Part shown: in pieces, positions 36,501 through 48,831 of the stretch
Layout: the number at the start of each line of letters is the position of its first letter
Numbering within the stretch: the stretch's first letter is position 1
Assembly: GCA_032358255.1 (NCBI GenBank)
Contig: JAULBX010016415.1
Location: 26,554-90,553, forward strand
Length of the DNA: 64,000 bases
Reading direction: 5' to 3'
From: Heterotrichella gracilis
Lineage: Eukaryota > Sar > Xanthophyceae > Tribonematales > Xanthonemataceae
Made by a program: the position numbers and the translations under genes
The notes under the pieces: generated by a model
Told to the model about the DNA's origin: nothing
Databases searched by the model: none
What the model saw: the letters and a program-made list of their open reading frames with translations, nothing else

Positions 36501-39500
36501 GCCCTTCAGGGACATGGTATTATAGGGTTTACACAGGGGTTGGTAGGGTTTCCATAGGGAGGTATCTGCAGATGATATCATCCACACCTATCCATTAACC
36601 CTATCGTAACCCCATAAGCCCCACCTGAGACCTGGTCATGATGAACCCTATCTTAACCCTTCAGGACAGAGAATTATACAATAGGGCTTGGACAGGGTTT
36701 AGATGTCCATGTGCCCCACCTCAGTCATGCCTGTGGGGTCCCCACGGGTCATGATGACCTGTGCCCCTCCCCCGTATGCAGTGTCCATATACTCCGCCCC
36801 TGCAGCCACCACTGCGGGCTGGCAGTGATAGAAGTAGCTGGAGTCGGTGCCAGGGTACCACCTGGGCAGGCGAGAAAGGCCGAGATGAGTTGCTTACTTC
36901 ATTTTTGTAGGACATGCAGTACAAGGGATTGGAATGAGCAATGCAAGGACAGAGCTGGTTGGTGCAAGTCGTGCAAGAGTGACTGCTGCTCTGGCTGTAC
37001 TGCTGGAATGCATGGAAGCAGGGAGTGCGCATGGAAGGGAGGATTACGAGGGGGAAAAGGGGATGATGCGCATTGAATGTCTTAGGACTTACAGTTATGG
37101 AAAGGTGGTCCTCTCTTGTCACAGCCGCTGCTCTAATTTCATTGTTGCAAGATTCCAAGCAATAAGGCCTTGGTGCATCTACAGGTGGACTTGCAATGAT
37201 GGCCCTAACTGCCCCAAACAAGCTTCAAGCAGCAATAAATAATACGCATAACCACGTGCACCACCATCCTCACCACCACCATGACCAGCACCAGCACACG
37301 CCACTGCCCAATGTACACCCTCACCTGAATATCATGGGAAGGATTCCCTGGATGAGGTCTGACTTCTTGTATCCCCACACGACGCTCCCCACATACCCCG
37401 CATTAGCGTCGGAAATGCTGCTGAACATATTCCCTGTGACCCTGCAAGAATGGAAAACCCTTAGGGTGCTGCTGCAGGCTGGCAACCCTAGCGCACAACC
37501 ATGGCACAGTATATTCTCTACATACGTCCTGCCAATTTTGCAATGCGACTAGCTTGAGTGGAAAGCACAAAAGAAATATCTCCCATTGGACACTATGTAT
37601 AACAAAACACAGTGCTGCTATTTATCTGATCCACTATTGTTGTTACTAAGTAAAATACTCCGCACTGCCTGCTGCCCGAGCCATGCATGCACGTAGGGAT
37701 TGAGGGTAGCCCCTGGGAGCACGTGACGCACCACACTGCATATTTGTCAATCCCCAGGCCGGGGAAATCCGCAAAGCACCCGGTTGTGTTATCGCACTGG
37801 AAGTAGCTCTGGTCCTTCAGCTCCGCAGGCATATCAAAGACGTGGTAGTTGCCCAGAGGGCTGGGTGTTTTGCTGACGGCCAGTGCCATTCGGGAGTACG
37901 TATTGGTGGTGTTGGTTGAGTAGTGGATGTGCACCACGAACCAGCGCTGAGAGGCGTTGTCGTACCAGCCTGCGGGGTGGGCCGGGATCTGATCATTTGC
38001 ACAGGGAGGGATGCAACAGGGAGCACTGCACCTGGCACTGCCATGGCATGAATCACAACCCAACCTGATGTGTTGCAAAACCAATGGGGTGCGACTCACG
38101 CAATCACGTGCAACCTTATGACAGCAGAGGTGATCGCACATCTGGGATCGCTCACTCCGTCGTCAAGACCAAACAGCTTCGTTGTCGACACGGCTGGCCC
38201 CACTGCTGTGAGATTGGAAGTGTAATACACCCTGATCACCTGGAGGAGGGAGGAGAACGCCATTGTGAGCGGTTTATATTCGGCAATATGATTTTTGCAT
38301 TAGTCCTTGCCTCAGTGAGCAATTAGCACTGTGGACATGTTTCAACATGCCTGCTAGTTGCAATAAAAAAGGCAAGCTTGACCCTCAACCAAGGGGTGTA
38401 TAGAAAGAGCTATCTTTTTATATACCCCTTGCCTCAACAATTGAGTTAACTCAACATGGCATGGCTCTTGAATGGCCACATGCACTCCCCTCTGCGCCTA
38501 GCTTTGTGGTTGGTGTCCAGTACTCAGTACTGCGCTGCCAATGCGAGTATGCCCGTGTGCCATATAGCTACAAACTCATGCAAATACATGTATACAGACG
38601 CATGCACAACCACATGCACGGGCCATGCTTCCAAGCGCGGGTGCATGTGATTATATATGAAGTCGTGTTTTAGGGGCGTGTTCCTGGGGTGAGTGTGCAC
38701 ACATATATGAGTATACACGTACCCATGCATGCATGCACACACCCGCATCACATACACCGCTGATGGCCTGAAGCATACATACACACATGTGGGCATTTGT
38801 ACTGTGGGCATACACGCATACACCTACACTGTTGACGGCCTGCAGCAGGTATCCCCCCCCACTGCACAGCGCGTTGTCAGGCGGCTGCCACCGGATCCCC
38901 AGCAGCATCGCATTGTCATCCGTGTTCAATCCCTGGGACCAGGTGGTGGTGAATCCCGGGGTTGAGGACGGGGATGAGGTGGCGGTGGAGGTGGAGCCGC
39001 TGGTCTGTGGGGACCAGGGGATGGGGGTGGGATTGACCTCAATTGAGAGGGGTAGGACTTGTCAGGGGGATTAGAACATGACTGTTTTCTAATCCCATTA
39101 TATTCCTCTCTGCGCTGTGGAGCATGAGAGTTTGAGAAGCAGGCAAGGTGTGCAGGGTGAAACAAAGTGGCTGGGGAGGGAGAGCCGGTACACCCACTGG
39201 GCTTGATTGGAAATGAGGGCGTGCACATGTGTAAGAATGTGCATGCACAGGTACCAAAACGCACACTTCCAATTGCCATTTTTTTGTGCATATACCCCAT
39301 ACGGAGATGTGCATGCAATTTGCCGCCCCATTTCCGCCATCGCACCGGTACCGCGTGCATGCCTTACACAAGGCTTACACAAGGCACGGTCAAGCAACCT
39401 CAACCAGCCAAGCACACCCACGCTCCCGTCCCCCCATCCACCCCACCTTGGTTGTGTGCTTTGTGGTCCCTGAGGTGAGTTTGCTGTAGTGGCTCTTGAC

Positions 39501-40379
39501 TGGCAGAGCGTCGTCAAACTCTGGCTTCGCGTGCAGGGGGTACACCTTGTCGGGGTCATAGTCCAGGCTCCTTGCGGATGCCATCAGGTTCCCCAGGCTG
39601 GTGCGGGTGGTGGTCACCTGCAGGGGGGGGGCACAACACAGGCTTGTACTGATACTGCATGAATTCAATTGAATGCTTGAAATATCTAGAATCTTTATTA
39701 TAACTCCATATCAGAACCCAGGATCCCCTGCACTTGGGAGGTTCCTAGCAGGCTTTTGACTTATTACTCAGGCGTAAGCATTTCCCTTACTTTCGAATTG
39801 ACCATGGTTTCCCTTCGGGAAAGTTGTGCATTTGTCAGGGGGGAGGACAAAATATTATTTCAGACACCCTCCTGGGGCCTCCAAATTTTCGACCCACCCA
39901 GAACGAAACGAAGTGCGCATGCAGGCAAGTTTAAACTTTTCAAACTTCACCTTTCTATACTTTTATACAAAATAATAAACATTGTGCCCCTTAATTAAAT
40001 TGAAAATTATGTTGGTAATTGAAACTGGAATTTTTATCAATAATATTATTGATTGAAATATAGGTACCAATAAATAGGGCACACATGGCAGGTTCGCCGT
40101 GCGTGTTCTGAGTTACTGCCCCAGCCTTTTGCTCAACTGTGTTTTCATAGGCAGGTTGGCAGGTATAGCTAGGTTAGGCAAGTGGGTACTGCGTAGACAG
40201 GCCGTAGACAGCCTAAGGAGTTATTCAATTATTTATGTATCTACCTGGTTGGGTGTCATGAACACTTGCGTGGCCGGCAGGGTTGCGGTGGGTTGGAGCG
40301 GTGGAGGTGTGGCCCCTGAGGGGTGCACCGCTGCCTGGGCAAGCAGCGCCACGAGGAGGTAACAGGTGGGGAGCGCCAT
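33574..40379 (-). CDS. secreted propeller/Pro-rich/PAN protein, paralogue C, intact
   Basis: Cleanest family member: exons 40379-40245, 39617-39447, 39004-38828, 38239-38140, 37969-37732, 37441-37325, 36861-36720, 36242-35999, 35631-35518, 35183-34987, 34491-34056, 33842-33574; 2340 nt, 779 aa. Residues 1-20 are a signal peptide (MALPTCYLLVALLAQAAVHP). About 46-595 is the beta-propeller-like region (PPDNALCSGGGYLLQAVNS near 142, SDPRCWYDNASQRWFVV near 192-208, FADFPGLGVDKYAVW, SDLIQGILP, YQGCPNPNPLKSPKTCPAK). About 597-690 is the Pro-rich linker (PSPPPPRPSPPPP repeats). About 692-779 is the PAN/Apple-like module ending GVVARVPAT. Its seventh exon ends six codons later than in A and B. Many NxS/T sequons fit a secreted glycoprotein. 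The function is unknown; extracellular carbohydrate or protein binding is an inference. Confidence 0.85.
34060..34340. repeat. G-rich low-complexity tract opposite Pro-rich exon (C)
   Basis: Same type as in A and B; encodes the Pro-rich linker on the minus strand. Confidence 0.9.
38390..38431. repeat. foldback element in gene C intron
   Basis: Arms caaggggtgtata and tatataccccttg around a short loop, in the same intron as the gene B foldback at 27,035 and followed by similar sequence, so it was probably present before the duplication. Confidence 0.75.
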
Positions 40380-41780
40380 GCTGGGGGGCCCTGCAGGGTG
40401 GGTGCAAGACCTAGCTAGGTGGGGGGGGATCCGGAACGGGAGGGAGGGGAGGGTATACCTACGTAGGGAGGGTGAAGGGGAGGTGGACGAGGACAGGCAA
40501 GGTGGCGCGTGTTGGAAAAATACAAGAGTTGGTGCACGTTGGAAAATGCAATTGCAGGAGCACATTAGAGCACAGGGTGGAGGCGCCCCAGCTGTCAGCC
40601 TGGGGCTGACTGCTTCGCAACATGCATGCTTCTGTTAACATGTTGTTGAATGTGTAGAATGTCTCAAGGTGCTGTGTGTTTTATCAACTCGATCGGCAAC
40701 AAGAAGCAGTACCCAAACTATGCGCCGAAGCGTGGCCTATAGGTATAGCCTTGCGAACTAACAAGGTGAGCTCGCGCGCGCGCGGAAGTTTCCCAACGTA
40801 CATGTGCCATGGCAGACTGTAATAATGCCAGAGTCTACAGCTGTCTAGACGGCACGCAGCTAGCCTGGCAGCTGTTTTTGCAGCCCGAAAGCCAACGACA
40901 GGTAACATTGCAACATTGCAAGCAGTGTGACTTGTGAAACTTTCTTGAAGAGTAGCACTGGTAGCCTATGTATGGCAGCTTTCGTTGCTGACAACAGCGC
41001 TAGCGCACGCCATGGTTCGCTTGCAAACGGATTCCGGAATGCGCAAGCATGCACTCGACAGCACCACAACACAGCAAGTCCACTGCCCACACCGCCCGCT
41101 GCCACCATCGCCTCACCTTTAAGCTGGTACGAGGTGTGTGGCGCTTGCAGGAGGGTGTTGCGCCCTCGCGGCCTGGAGACCTTTCGGCCACGTCAATGTT
41201 GACGAATAACCCCGTCCATGGCCAGTACTGATCAGTCACGACCTAGCCAGACATACTAGTACCGACCTAGCCAGCCAATACGGCCACAGTTCCCGAACTC
41301 AAGACGTTAAACAGGATGAGGGAGTCCTGTAGCTGGACATGTGTTTAACCCTTAATATTAAGGGTTAAACACTACAACCAGTGTCCGGGGAATAGGGTAT
41401 TTCTGCCAATTGGATTGCAGGAATCAATTGGCAGTGGATTTCAGCCAACGTTGCCAATGATTCTTCTGCCAATTCATTCTGCCACCCTGAGAAACCGCTG
41501 AAGTATGGCACCACTACAAATGTGGGTACCATGTGGTGACATGCGCGCAGCCTGAGCACATGTGGAGCATGAACACACACAGGAACCACGCGGCGTACCC
41601 CAGCCTTGGCCGCTGGACTACAATGTCATCGATGCACGGCAGGCCAGGGGTGAACACCTCAATGGAAGGCAAAAACCCTTGCTGGCAGGTCTGGCAACCC
41701 TTGCTGGTGGGCAAAACCCTACACCCTAAACCCTTGCTGGTGAAACAACTTTTGCCAGGAGCCGCATGCGCAGCCCCGCT
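40380..41780. other. upstream block of gene C
   Basis: Promoter and 5' flank of gene C, ending at the FIST-LON stop codon. Colinear with the block upstream of B, with indels, and shared in part with that of A. Confidence 0.6.
41341..41372. repeat. perfect 32-base palindrome
   Basis: From gtgtttaacccttaat the second half is the exact reverse complement with no spacer. It lies in an insertion of about 50 bases that is absent from the matching place upstream of gene B. Confidence 0.9.
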
Positions 41781-44700
41781 TCAGGCCCCCTCCCCGCCCG
41801 CCTCCACTCCCCCCTCCGTCGCCCCCTCCGGGTACAGCAGTGGCCCCATGCCCGCCCCCGCCCACAGGTGGTCCCCTGCCACCGCTGTGCGCAGCAACTG
41901 ACCAACAGCGGCGCGCATGCGGGGCTGGCGGAGCAAGCCCACCTGCAACCATACACAGATATGCCTTTACAATACACATATAAAACTAACCTATATGTCA
42001 TACAAATACGCATAGTGTCCACCAGTTTGCCCAGCAAAGCCCACCTGCAACACCAAGCAGGTTGTGTCATTTGACACATAGTACCAAGAACACAATACAG
42101 ACAAGGGAAAATAAGATGGAGCAGTAATGACCTAGCAGTGACAGAAGAATGATTCGCTTCACATTGCTTGAGCAGATTTCGCAGCGGTGATGCACTTGCC
42201 CCACTGCAATCGAGCCGGCCCTACTTTGCTTTCCCAGCGCACCCACCCACCTGCTGCTTGAGCCTCAGCCTCACGCTGCGCTGCCTGGCCCACCTGCGCT
42301 GCAGCGGCTGGGGCACGGGAAGCAGGGCGGCGGTCAGGAAGCTCAGGGCCTGCAAGGGGGAGAAGGAAGGAACTGTCAACAAAGCGGGGGCCAGGTGACT
42401 GTCCTGGATGGGACAACATACGCCTGGGTGCCTACATGAGGTGCTGTGGAGTACCGTACATGCTCTGCACACTGTGGATTGTCACTCAACAGGCCCCAGG
42501 GCCACCCATCGACCATCTGCAATGGTCATGGAAACATTCATCAAGCAGGGTTTACGGTGCCCCAGTGTACGGTAATCCACTACCACTGAACCCACCTTGG
42601 CAGATTGGTAATCCCAGACTTTCCGGTACGCCATCCCCGCGCCAGTCACCACCCGTTTGGGACCAATAGCCCCGGCAAACGCCGCAGATGCCCCACCATC
42701 CTCCAGCAACCCCGCTCGCCACCGCTCAATATCTGGCAGGCTCAACCGCACTGGCGCATCATCCCTCCAACTCAGCCCCATGATCGCGATGCCGTAATCA
42801 TCATCGGATGCGATCGTCGGCAATGATGGCGCATCGGGCGATGATGATGAGGGTTGGGACGATGATGAGGATGCCTCGTGTGCCCGCATGCGCGCCTCTG
42901 CATCTGCATGTGATGCTGCCAGAAGGGCCGCCAGGTCAGCTGCCAACTGGCAGGTTTCTGTGCGTTCTGAGGGGAGGTCGTCGTCCTGTTACACCACCCC
43001 TTGCCGTCAGTGGACGGGTGAATGTTGAAAACAGAGATATGTGGATGCGACGGTGGGCGAGTGGGAGGGGCGTGCCATACCATGGTCAAGACACTTGGTG
43101 CATAGTCAAGCGGCCCATGGGTGGAGCAATGGTGGGGGCTAGCAGGGCACAGGGCGATAGGTGGTGGAGCCAGAGACGAGTGCATCGCAATGGCAACGGG
43201 ATGATGCAGACACAGTGCAGGGGTAGGTGGAGGCAGGGCAGGGGCACGGGGCATGGCACACATGGTGGGGTATGCGTGGGCATACGTACGTCAAAATAGG
43301 TTGGACGGGCTACTGTCAATCCAAAGGTACCTGCAGGAAAAAAACACAAAGGCATGTCAGCACAGCTTACCCGGCCAGCTACAAGGATTCTGCTCTGTGC
43401 AAATCAGTGCACAAAACAAAGAGAACTGTTTAAAACATCATCACTGAACGGGCGAGTTTCATGATAATCTAAAAGGCCGCCACACCCTGCTTCCCCACCC
43501 CTATTTCATTCACTGCACCCACCTGGCACCACTCGTGAGCTCCCGCCCGCCAGGTTGAACCTCCTCCCCCCCCTCACTACCACCCACACCTGGCCATCAT
43601 CCCCCACCCGGTGCCCCTCCACTGCCACAGTGGTGCCTGTGCCATTGTAGGCGACACCAAAGGCTGGGCAAGAGGTAACGTCAGGGGGGGGAGTGAGCGG
43701 GTCGTGAGGCGAGGGGAGGGCGGATCGGAGCAGCATGCGGTACCGAGGCTCAAAGATGCTGCATGGGGTGGGGTTTGGTCAGTGGCTCATAAAGTACGGA
43801 AAGTTGGTGAGATGATCATAGCACCGCGGGATCAGGTCTTCCGTCAACAATTACAGAACTTGACCATCACTTTTTTCCATCCTACTGGAAACCCCGCCCA
43901 GTATTACAATGCAGCATGCATTGTCAGATGCCTGTGAATGCACCTTGATGAGATTGCATACGGTATTTTAAATTTCAGAACACCAGAGGAATCCAACACT
44001 CAGTGCTGTACTAACACCTTAACCCTTTCATTCCTCCCCTGCTTACTTGAACATGGTCAGCTCCCCTGGCCACACCACCTTATCCACTGAGAAAATGGGC
44101 ACCTCCTCCCTCCCCTGCACCTCGCTCTCCTTGTCACCCCCTGGAGCTACGCACCGCACCTCTGGCAGGACCACCTGCAAGGCAGAGGGGCCGAATGGGT
44201 AAGGCTTGTGATGCGTTTTCATGCATACGTTTTGGGCACACACGATTGGTGGTGAATCCTCATGACCCGGCAACGGCCTCACTCTGGATACGCTGACCAG
44301 CCACTCCCACAGTCGATGCCATCACGCCCCGCAATGCAGCACCACCAATCGTGTGCATGAGGGGTATTTAGAAAAAGCTTTTCTTTCTCTATTAGCTGCG
44401 TATGCTGCCAGCTCATTTTTGGCTTAGGATATAGGGTTGACACTGTGCTGCCAACTCATGAAAAGCAATCAAACTACACCTCCAACCAACATGTGCTTCA
44501 TTATTCTGCCATGTGCTACCCACCTGGGCAGCTTTCCACTCCCCTGCCTGCCGCAGCGCCTCGGCCAATGATGGTCGAGCAAAGTCCTGAGGCAGTGGCC
44601 CTTGGTGTGCGGGGCCAAAAAGCTCCAGGGAACACCCCAGCTGCATGCCGTGGGGACAACATGTGTGAAATTAAATAAATATTTTCTCTAACGAACATCA

Positions 44701-47626
44701 ACACAAACATGCAGATTTTAATCATCAATGTCAGTTTCTATTACCATTCAAAATGTAGTATTAATATTAATTTGTAAGTCAAAATATAAGCAGCATTGTG
44801 TTTTGAACCATTGTCCTCGGCAGCAGCCAGACTGCCAGAGCTGGATACGGGTGGCACGCATATGACAGAGCAACACATGCACCTCTGACATCTCATTTGT
44901 ACATTGGTATACCTGGATAAAAAGGCCAGGAATTCGGTGACCGACATCTTCATACGGTCCATGCAATGTGGTACGAGCACAATTGTTCTGACCGTTATTC
45001 CAAATCCTGACATCTCAAGGGGTGCACCGCAAGGGGTGCGCTTACCGACTGGAACGCCCCAGCAAATGTGTCCATCCCGCACAAAATTGCCGTAAGCAGC
45101 GCCATCTCCCTTGCCGTGGGTCTGGTGGCCTGGTCCTGTGGCATGAGCGCCACCCCCACCGCACCGCTGGTCACCAACCGGGGGCCAAGGAAGAGGCATG
45201 CCGCAGGGGGGGAAAGCACGGGGGAGGGCTGGTCAAAGGGGGAGTCAACCTCTTCCGCAACTGCAAAAACCGGGGAGGAACGTATACAAGTTGAGACATG
45301 CCCCGTGACAAGCACCACCTGTTGCATAGTTCTATATCATACAAAGAGGTGCTTGCCATGTGGCTTGCAAACCCAAACCCAATCTCCCCATCCAAACCTC
45401 CACCCACATCCCCATGACCACCCCCACCCACACCACCACCACCACCACCCACGACACCACCACCACCACCACCCACCCTCAGCCGCAGCCTCTTCCGCCT
45501 CAGCAGCCGCCAGCGCCACCCCCGGCTGCAGTGGCAGGTCCCCCCACCCTCCCGGGGCCGCATCCCCCCCCTCCTCCAGGAGCTGCGCAGCCTCGGCGGC
45601 CCAGGCGCGCCGGATGGCGGCGGCGGCTCGGCGGCGGCGGCGCACCGGCTCGATCAGGGGTGCGGCCAGGCTGCCCACCACCTCCGCACCCACAAAAAGG
45701 CTCTGCAGCACGGGGATGGAGGTGGGGATTCAAAAAAACGCATGTGGGGTGATGTTGTACAGCAAGATTTGCACGGGCACATGAAATAAAATAAGATTGT
45801 TAGGAGGGACATCATCTTGAATTGGGTGGTTTTTTTCGCGCGGATTCCTGTGAACCATCAATGTACACCCCGCACGAGGCCATTTCAAACCACATTGGAA
45901 CATCACAACTTTTACTTTATAAGCCTCTTCATAAGCATTACCCTCGTTCTTGTGGGCAAAGTGTGATCACAGCGTGTTCCTCACCGACAGGCGCTGCATG
46001 AGTCCCGCCAGCGCCTCAAGGTCCAGCAAGGGGTGTGCGTACAGAAGGAAATGGGGGGGCCGGGTGGTCAGCGCATCCTGCGCATGTGGTGAACATGCTT
46101 GCAATGCACACAAGGGTTATGACATACGTTATGGGATAGGCTGCCATGCGTAACACTGCAGGTGTGGCAACACTGAGTAACCCCCTTTGTAAACACACCA
46201 GCACATGTTATAGATACAAGGAGCAGTTCCAACCTGCGGGCAGGTGTTGAAATTCTTGGAAAACAACACGCCATTGGCACCTGTGCACGCGAGAAGTGAC
46301 ACCAGTGCATCGGCACAGAGTGAAATTCAGAAACCCTTAAAAACGCCCCACCTTGAGGTGTTGGAGGTTTGGCACCACATCCCCTTCACAGTGGAATGCC
46401 TCAAAGGTCACCCCCCTGGCCAGGGATGCAGCTGTCACCCGCACATGCCGCAGGGTGGCCCACCTCTCCTCCAGTTTTTGTTTCGATTCTGCGCGCTCTC
46501 CCTGGAACAGCAGAAGGGGGGGTACGTCAGCAGGGACATGATGCAGGGACATGAACTGGATCAATTCACAATTGTCATTGCCGAAGCCACTAATTTAAGC
46601 TTTCTGTCATGGGATGCAAGTATTACATGCACAGCCACCTGGCCTGGTGCCTGGTGTATGGTGGGCCTTCATTGTGTGCCACGTGGCGCCTCACCTCAGG
46701 CGTCCACATGCGGCTGCTGCACCCAATCAGCGCAGGCGTCGCCCCACCCCCTGTGCCCGCAGCCAGCTTCAATTGCTCGTGCAGCGCCGAGACCAGGGCA
46801 GCCGATGCCGCGGTGCCTGCCGATGAGTGCAATACCACCAATCCAGGGGGGGAGGCGGGGTCAAACAGGGGGGAGAGGCGCTGCCACAGACCCTGCGCGC
46901 AGCAACAGCGGTGTCCCTTGCATGCCTCCCAGGATTGGGAACCACTTAGGCATTGCCTGTGGTCCTTCTGGAGTGTGTTATGCTCCCGCAGATGTGGTGC
47001 TAGGTTACACATGCAGGGGCGGGGCCAAGGTATGTGTGAGTATGTACCCAGCTACAGTGGTTACTGCGTGTGGCACGTGCACAACCCTCTTCTTGTAGGG
47101 GGATACAATGAGCGGTTCTACATGCACCGCCGCCGTGCCACGTACCTGTGTCTTCTGGATTGCGCCCCCCACATCATGCACCTGGAAGGCTGCGGCTGCA
47201 GTGGCGATGGTGAGGTCGGGGGTTCGAACCACCACTGTCTCAAAGCCGTTGCCGCCGTTGGCCCCGTTGGCACCGTTGCCGCCACTGCCACTGGCCCATG
47301 CCCTGGCCTGCAACCCATGTTGAGCTTTCAGCAGGCAGTGGATCAGGGAGGCGCACCACAAAACAGCCATGCACATTTTGCAACGTTCTACGGAGCAGTT
47401 GGCATGGAGCAGGCCAGTTTAGCAGAGACTATCTTTGCAAGGGTTTACAGGCTTTGAATTTCACATTTTGTCAGGATAAGTGTGGCATGACCATGGTTAG
47501 GGTTTTAGTTGTGTGGCTAGGGTTTGGGACGGGTGGGGCGCGTACCGTTTGGAACCACCACTTGGTGAGCAGGTGGTGGCGAGTGCCACTGCACGCCCTA
47601 GTGCCACCTGTCAGCGAGTGTATCAT
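41781..47626 (-). CDS. FIST-LON domain protein (apparent fusion), 765 aa
   Basis: Exons 47626-47546, 47307-47146, 46892-46695, 46501-46352, 46077-45985, 45702-45477, 45260-45046 encode a FIST-type sensory domain: PGLVVLHSSAGTAASAALVSAL, PALIGCSSRMWTPE, PPHFLLYAHPLLDLEALAGLM, FVGAEVVGSLAAP, CLFLGPRLVTSGAVGVAL. Exons 44640-44524, 44174-44047, 43758-43523, 43330-43290, 42985-42596, 42349-42251, 41942-41781 encode a LON substrate-binding domain: EEVPIFSVDKVVWPGELTMF, then IFEPRYRMLLRSA, FGVAYNGTG and VWVVVRGGRRFNLAG. A Ser/acidic stretch and a basic C-terminus follow. All phases join (2298 nt). The LON half has its own ATG at 44646 (41781-44646 alone would give 392 aa), so two adjacent genes are the alternative. 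The first exon and the 44,750-45,040 stretch, where part of the FIST C-terminal region might hide, are uncertain. No AAA+ or protease domain follows the LON domain. Confidence 0.68.
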
Positions 47627-48831
47627 CCTCCCTGGCTGGCCCCGCCCTGGGCCCAGTGGCAGAGGGGTGGTGAGTGGGTCCCCACTCCTGCCAACCACAG
47701 CCGGGGGGGTGGGTTGAGGTGTTGAAGGCTTGCAGCAATGCAGTGAGCGAGTGGGTGCTATTCAGGTACTGCACGCGGGACGCTGTGGTCAGTGGCGTAG
47801 GTGAAACCTTGTGAAAGAAGTATGGGGTATGTGGGCCAGACTCGAGCACACACACCATTCATGCATCTTGTATTGCCCGACGAAACACCGCTGGCCTGGT
47901 AAGGTTTTGCAAGCTATACTCAACCGTAGCGGCAAACTGATGCGGCTAATGGCCAATTGGGCACCTATAGTGCACACGCAGATATAGATGCCGTCCTCAC
48001 ATGCATGCATATGCACCACACTCACCAAGACTTTTTTCGCCGCTGTGCGCCCTAAACTACACCTCAGATCTAAGGAAGTGGCAAGGCGTTCTACAGATGG
48101 TGTACACAGTACGGGCGATACCGTTGCTGCACTGGAACAATGCTTCTGCGCGCAGGCAGGCAGGCACTATGCGCGCACCGAGGACATCCTGGTTGGTATC
48201 TGTGCGCTGCTCGTGTTCAACGCGCCACACTCTGCTGAGTGAGACAACGACAGCCTTTACTCGGGTTGACAACACTAAAGAATCGGGTTTGGTATACAAT
48301 AAAAATGGGGATTTGAGCTCGGGACTGAAACCTAGAGCAGTTTCCATCTGCAAAAATGCAGGGGGGCCAGCTGACAACCCATGGTAGTCCTCAGAATGAA
48401 CGCGGACAGTACTAACGGTACCGAGTGTGCAGCAACTATTGGAGAGCTATTTTACCTAAACTACATATAGGATTCATCCTGAGTAACATACTGGTTCAAT
48501 GGATCAAAATAGTGCCATGACCCACCACGGCACTTTGGTACTTTTTGGTGATGCACGCCATCATCCCCGTAATGGAGCCATGGCATGTGCCCCTGTGATT
48601 GTGGCACAGTGACCCAGTAACCTGATTGCAGTGTACTCGGCAACGACCATGCTGTGAGCCATTTGAGCATACTTAGGTTAGCATACCTCAAATCTCAACA
48701 TCCACACCCAAAAACGTTCAGTGCAAACTACGTCCTGTCTATACATACGCTGGAAGTATCCCTGATGCCAGCGTCAACTTGGGGCACCTGCCCACCCAGC
48801 AGCCCCCCCCACCCCCCCCCACCCAACCCCG
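47627..48831. other. intergenic region, coiled-coil gene 3' to FIST-LON 5'
   Basis: 3' UTR of the coiled-coil gene and the promoter of the FIST-LON gene. A minus-strand stretch at 47,690-47,800 (VQYLNSTHSLTALLQAFN) looks slightly protein-like and might be an unplaced upstream exon of FIST-LON. Nothing else recognised. Confidence 0.45.

Larger units (their letters stand above)
31161..42317. repeat. right unit of segmental tandem duplication
   Basis: Starts inside a copy of BTB exon 8 and ends within the penultimate exon of the intact FIST-LON gene. It contains the BTB' fragment, gene C, its upstream block and the FIST-LON 3' end. Coding exons are much better conserved between the units than introns and flanks. 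Confidence 0.75.

Noticed and set aside
44350-44395. Fourth member of the ggggtata foldback family in a FIST-LON intron
   Set aside because: Only the left end and a small central palindrome match; the right arm is missing, so it is not annotated as an element.
46230-46280. Possible extra FIST exon (GANGVLFSKNFNTCPQ)
   Set aside because: Its required start phase does not match the preceding exon, whereas joining 46,352 directly to 46,077 keeps frame.
47215-47235. Sequence resembling a tRNA B box (ggttcgaaccac)
   Set aside because: It lies inside a FIST-LON exon coding for VVVRTPD; no cloverleaf or A box could be built around it.
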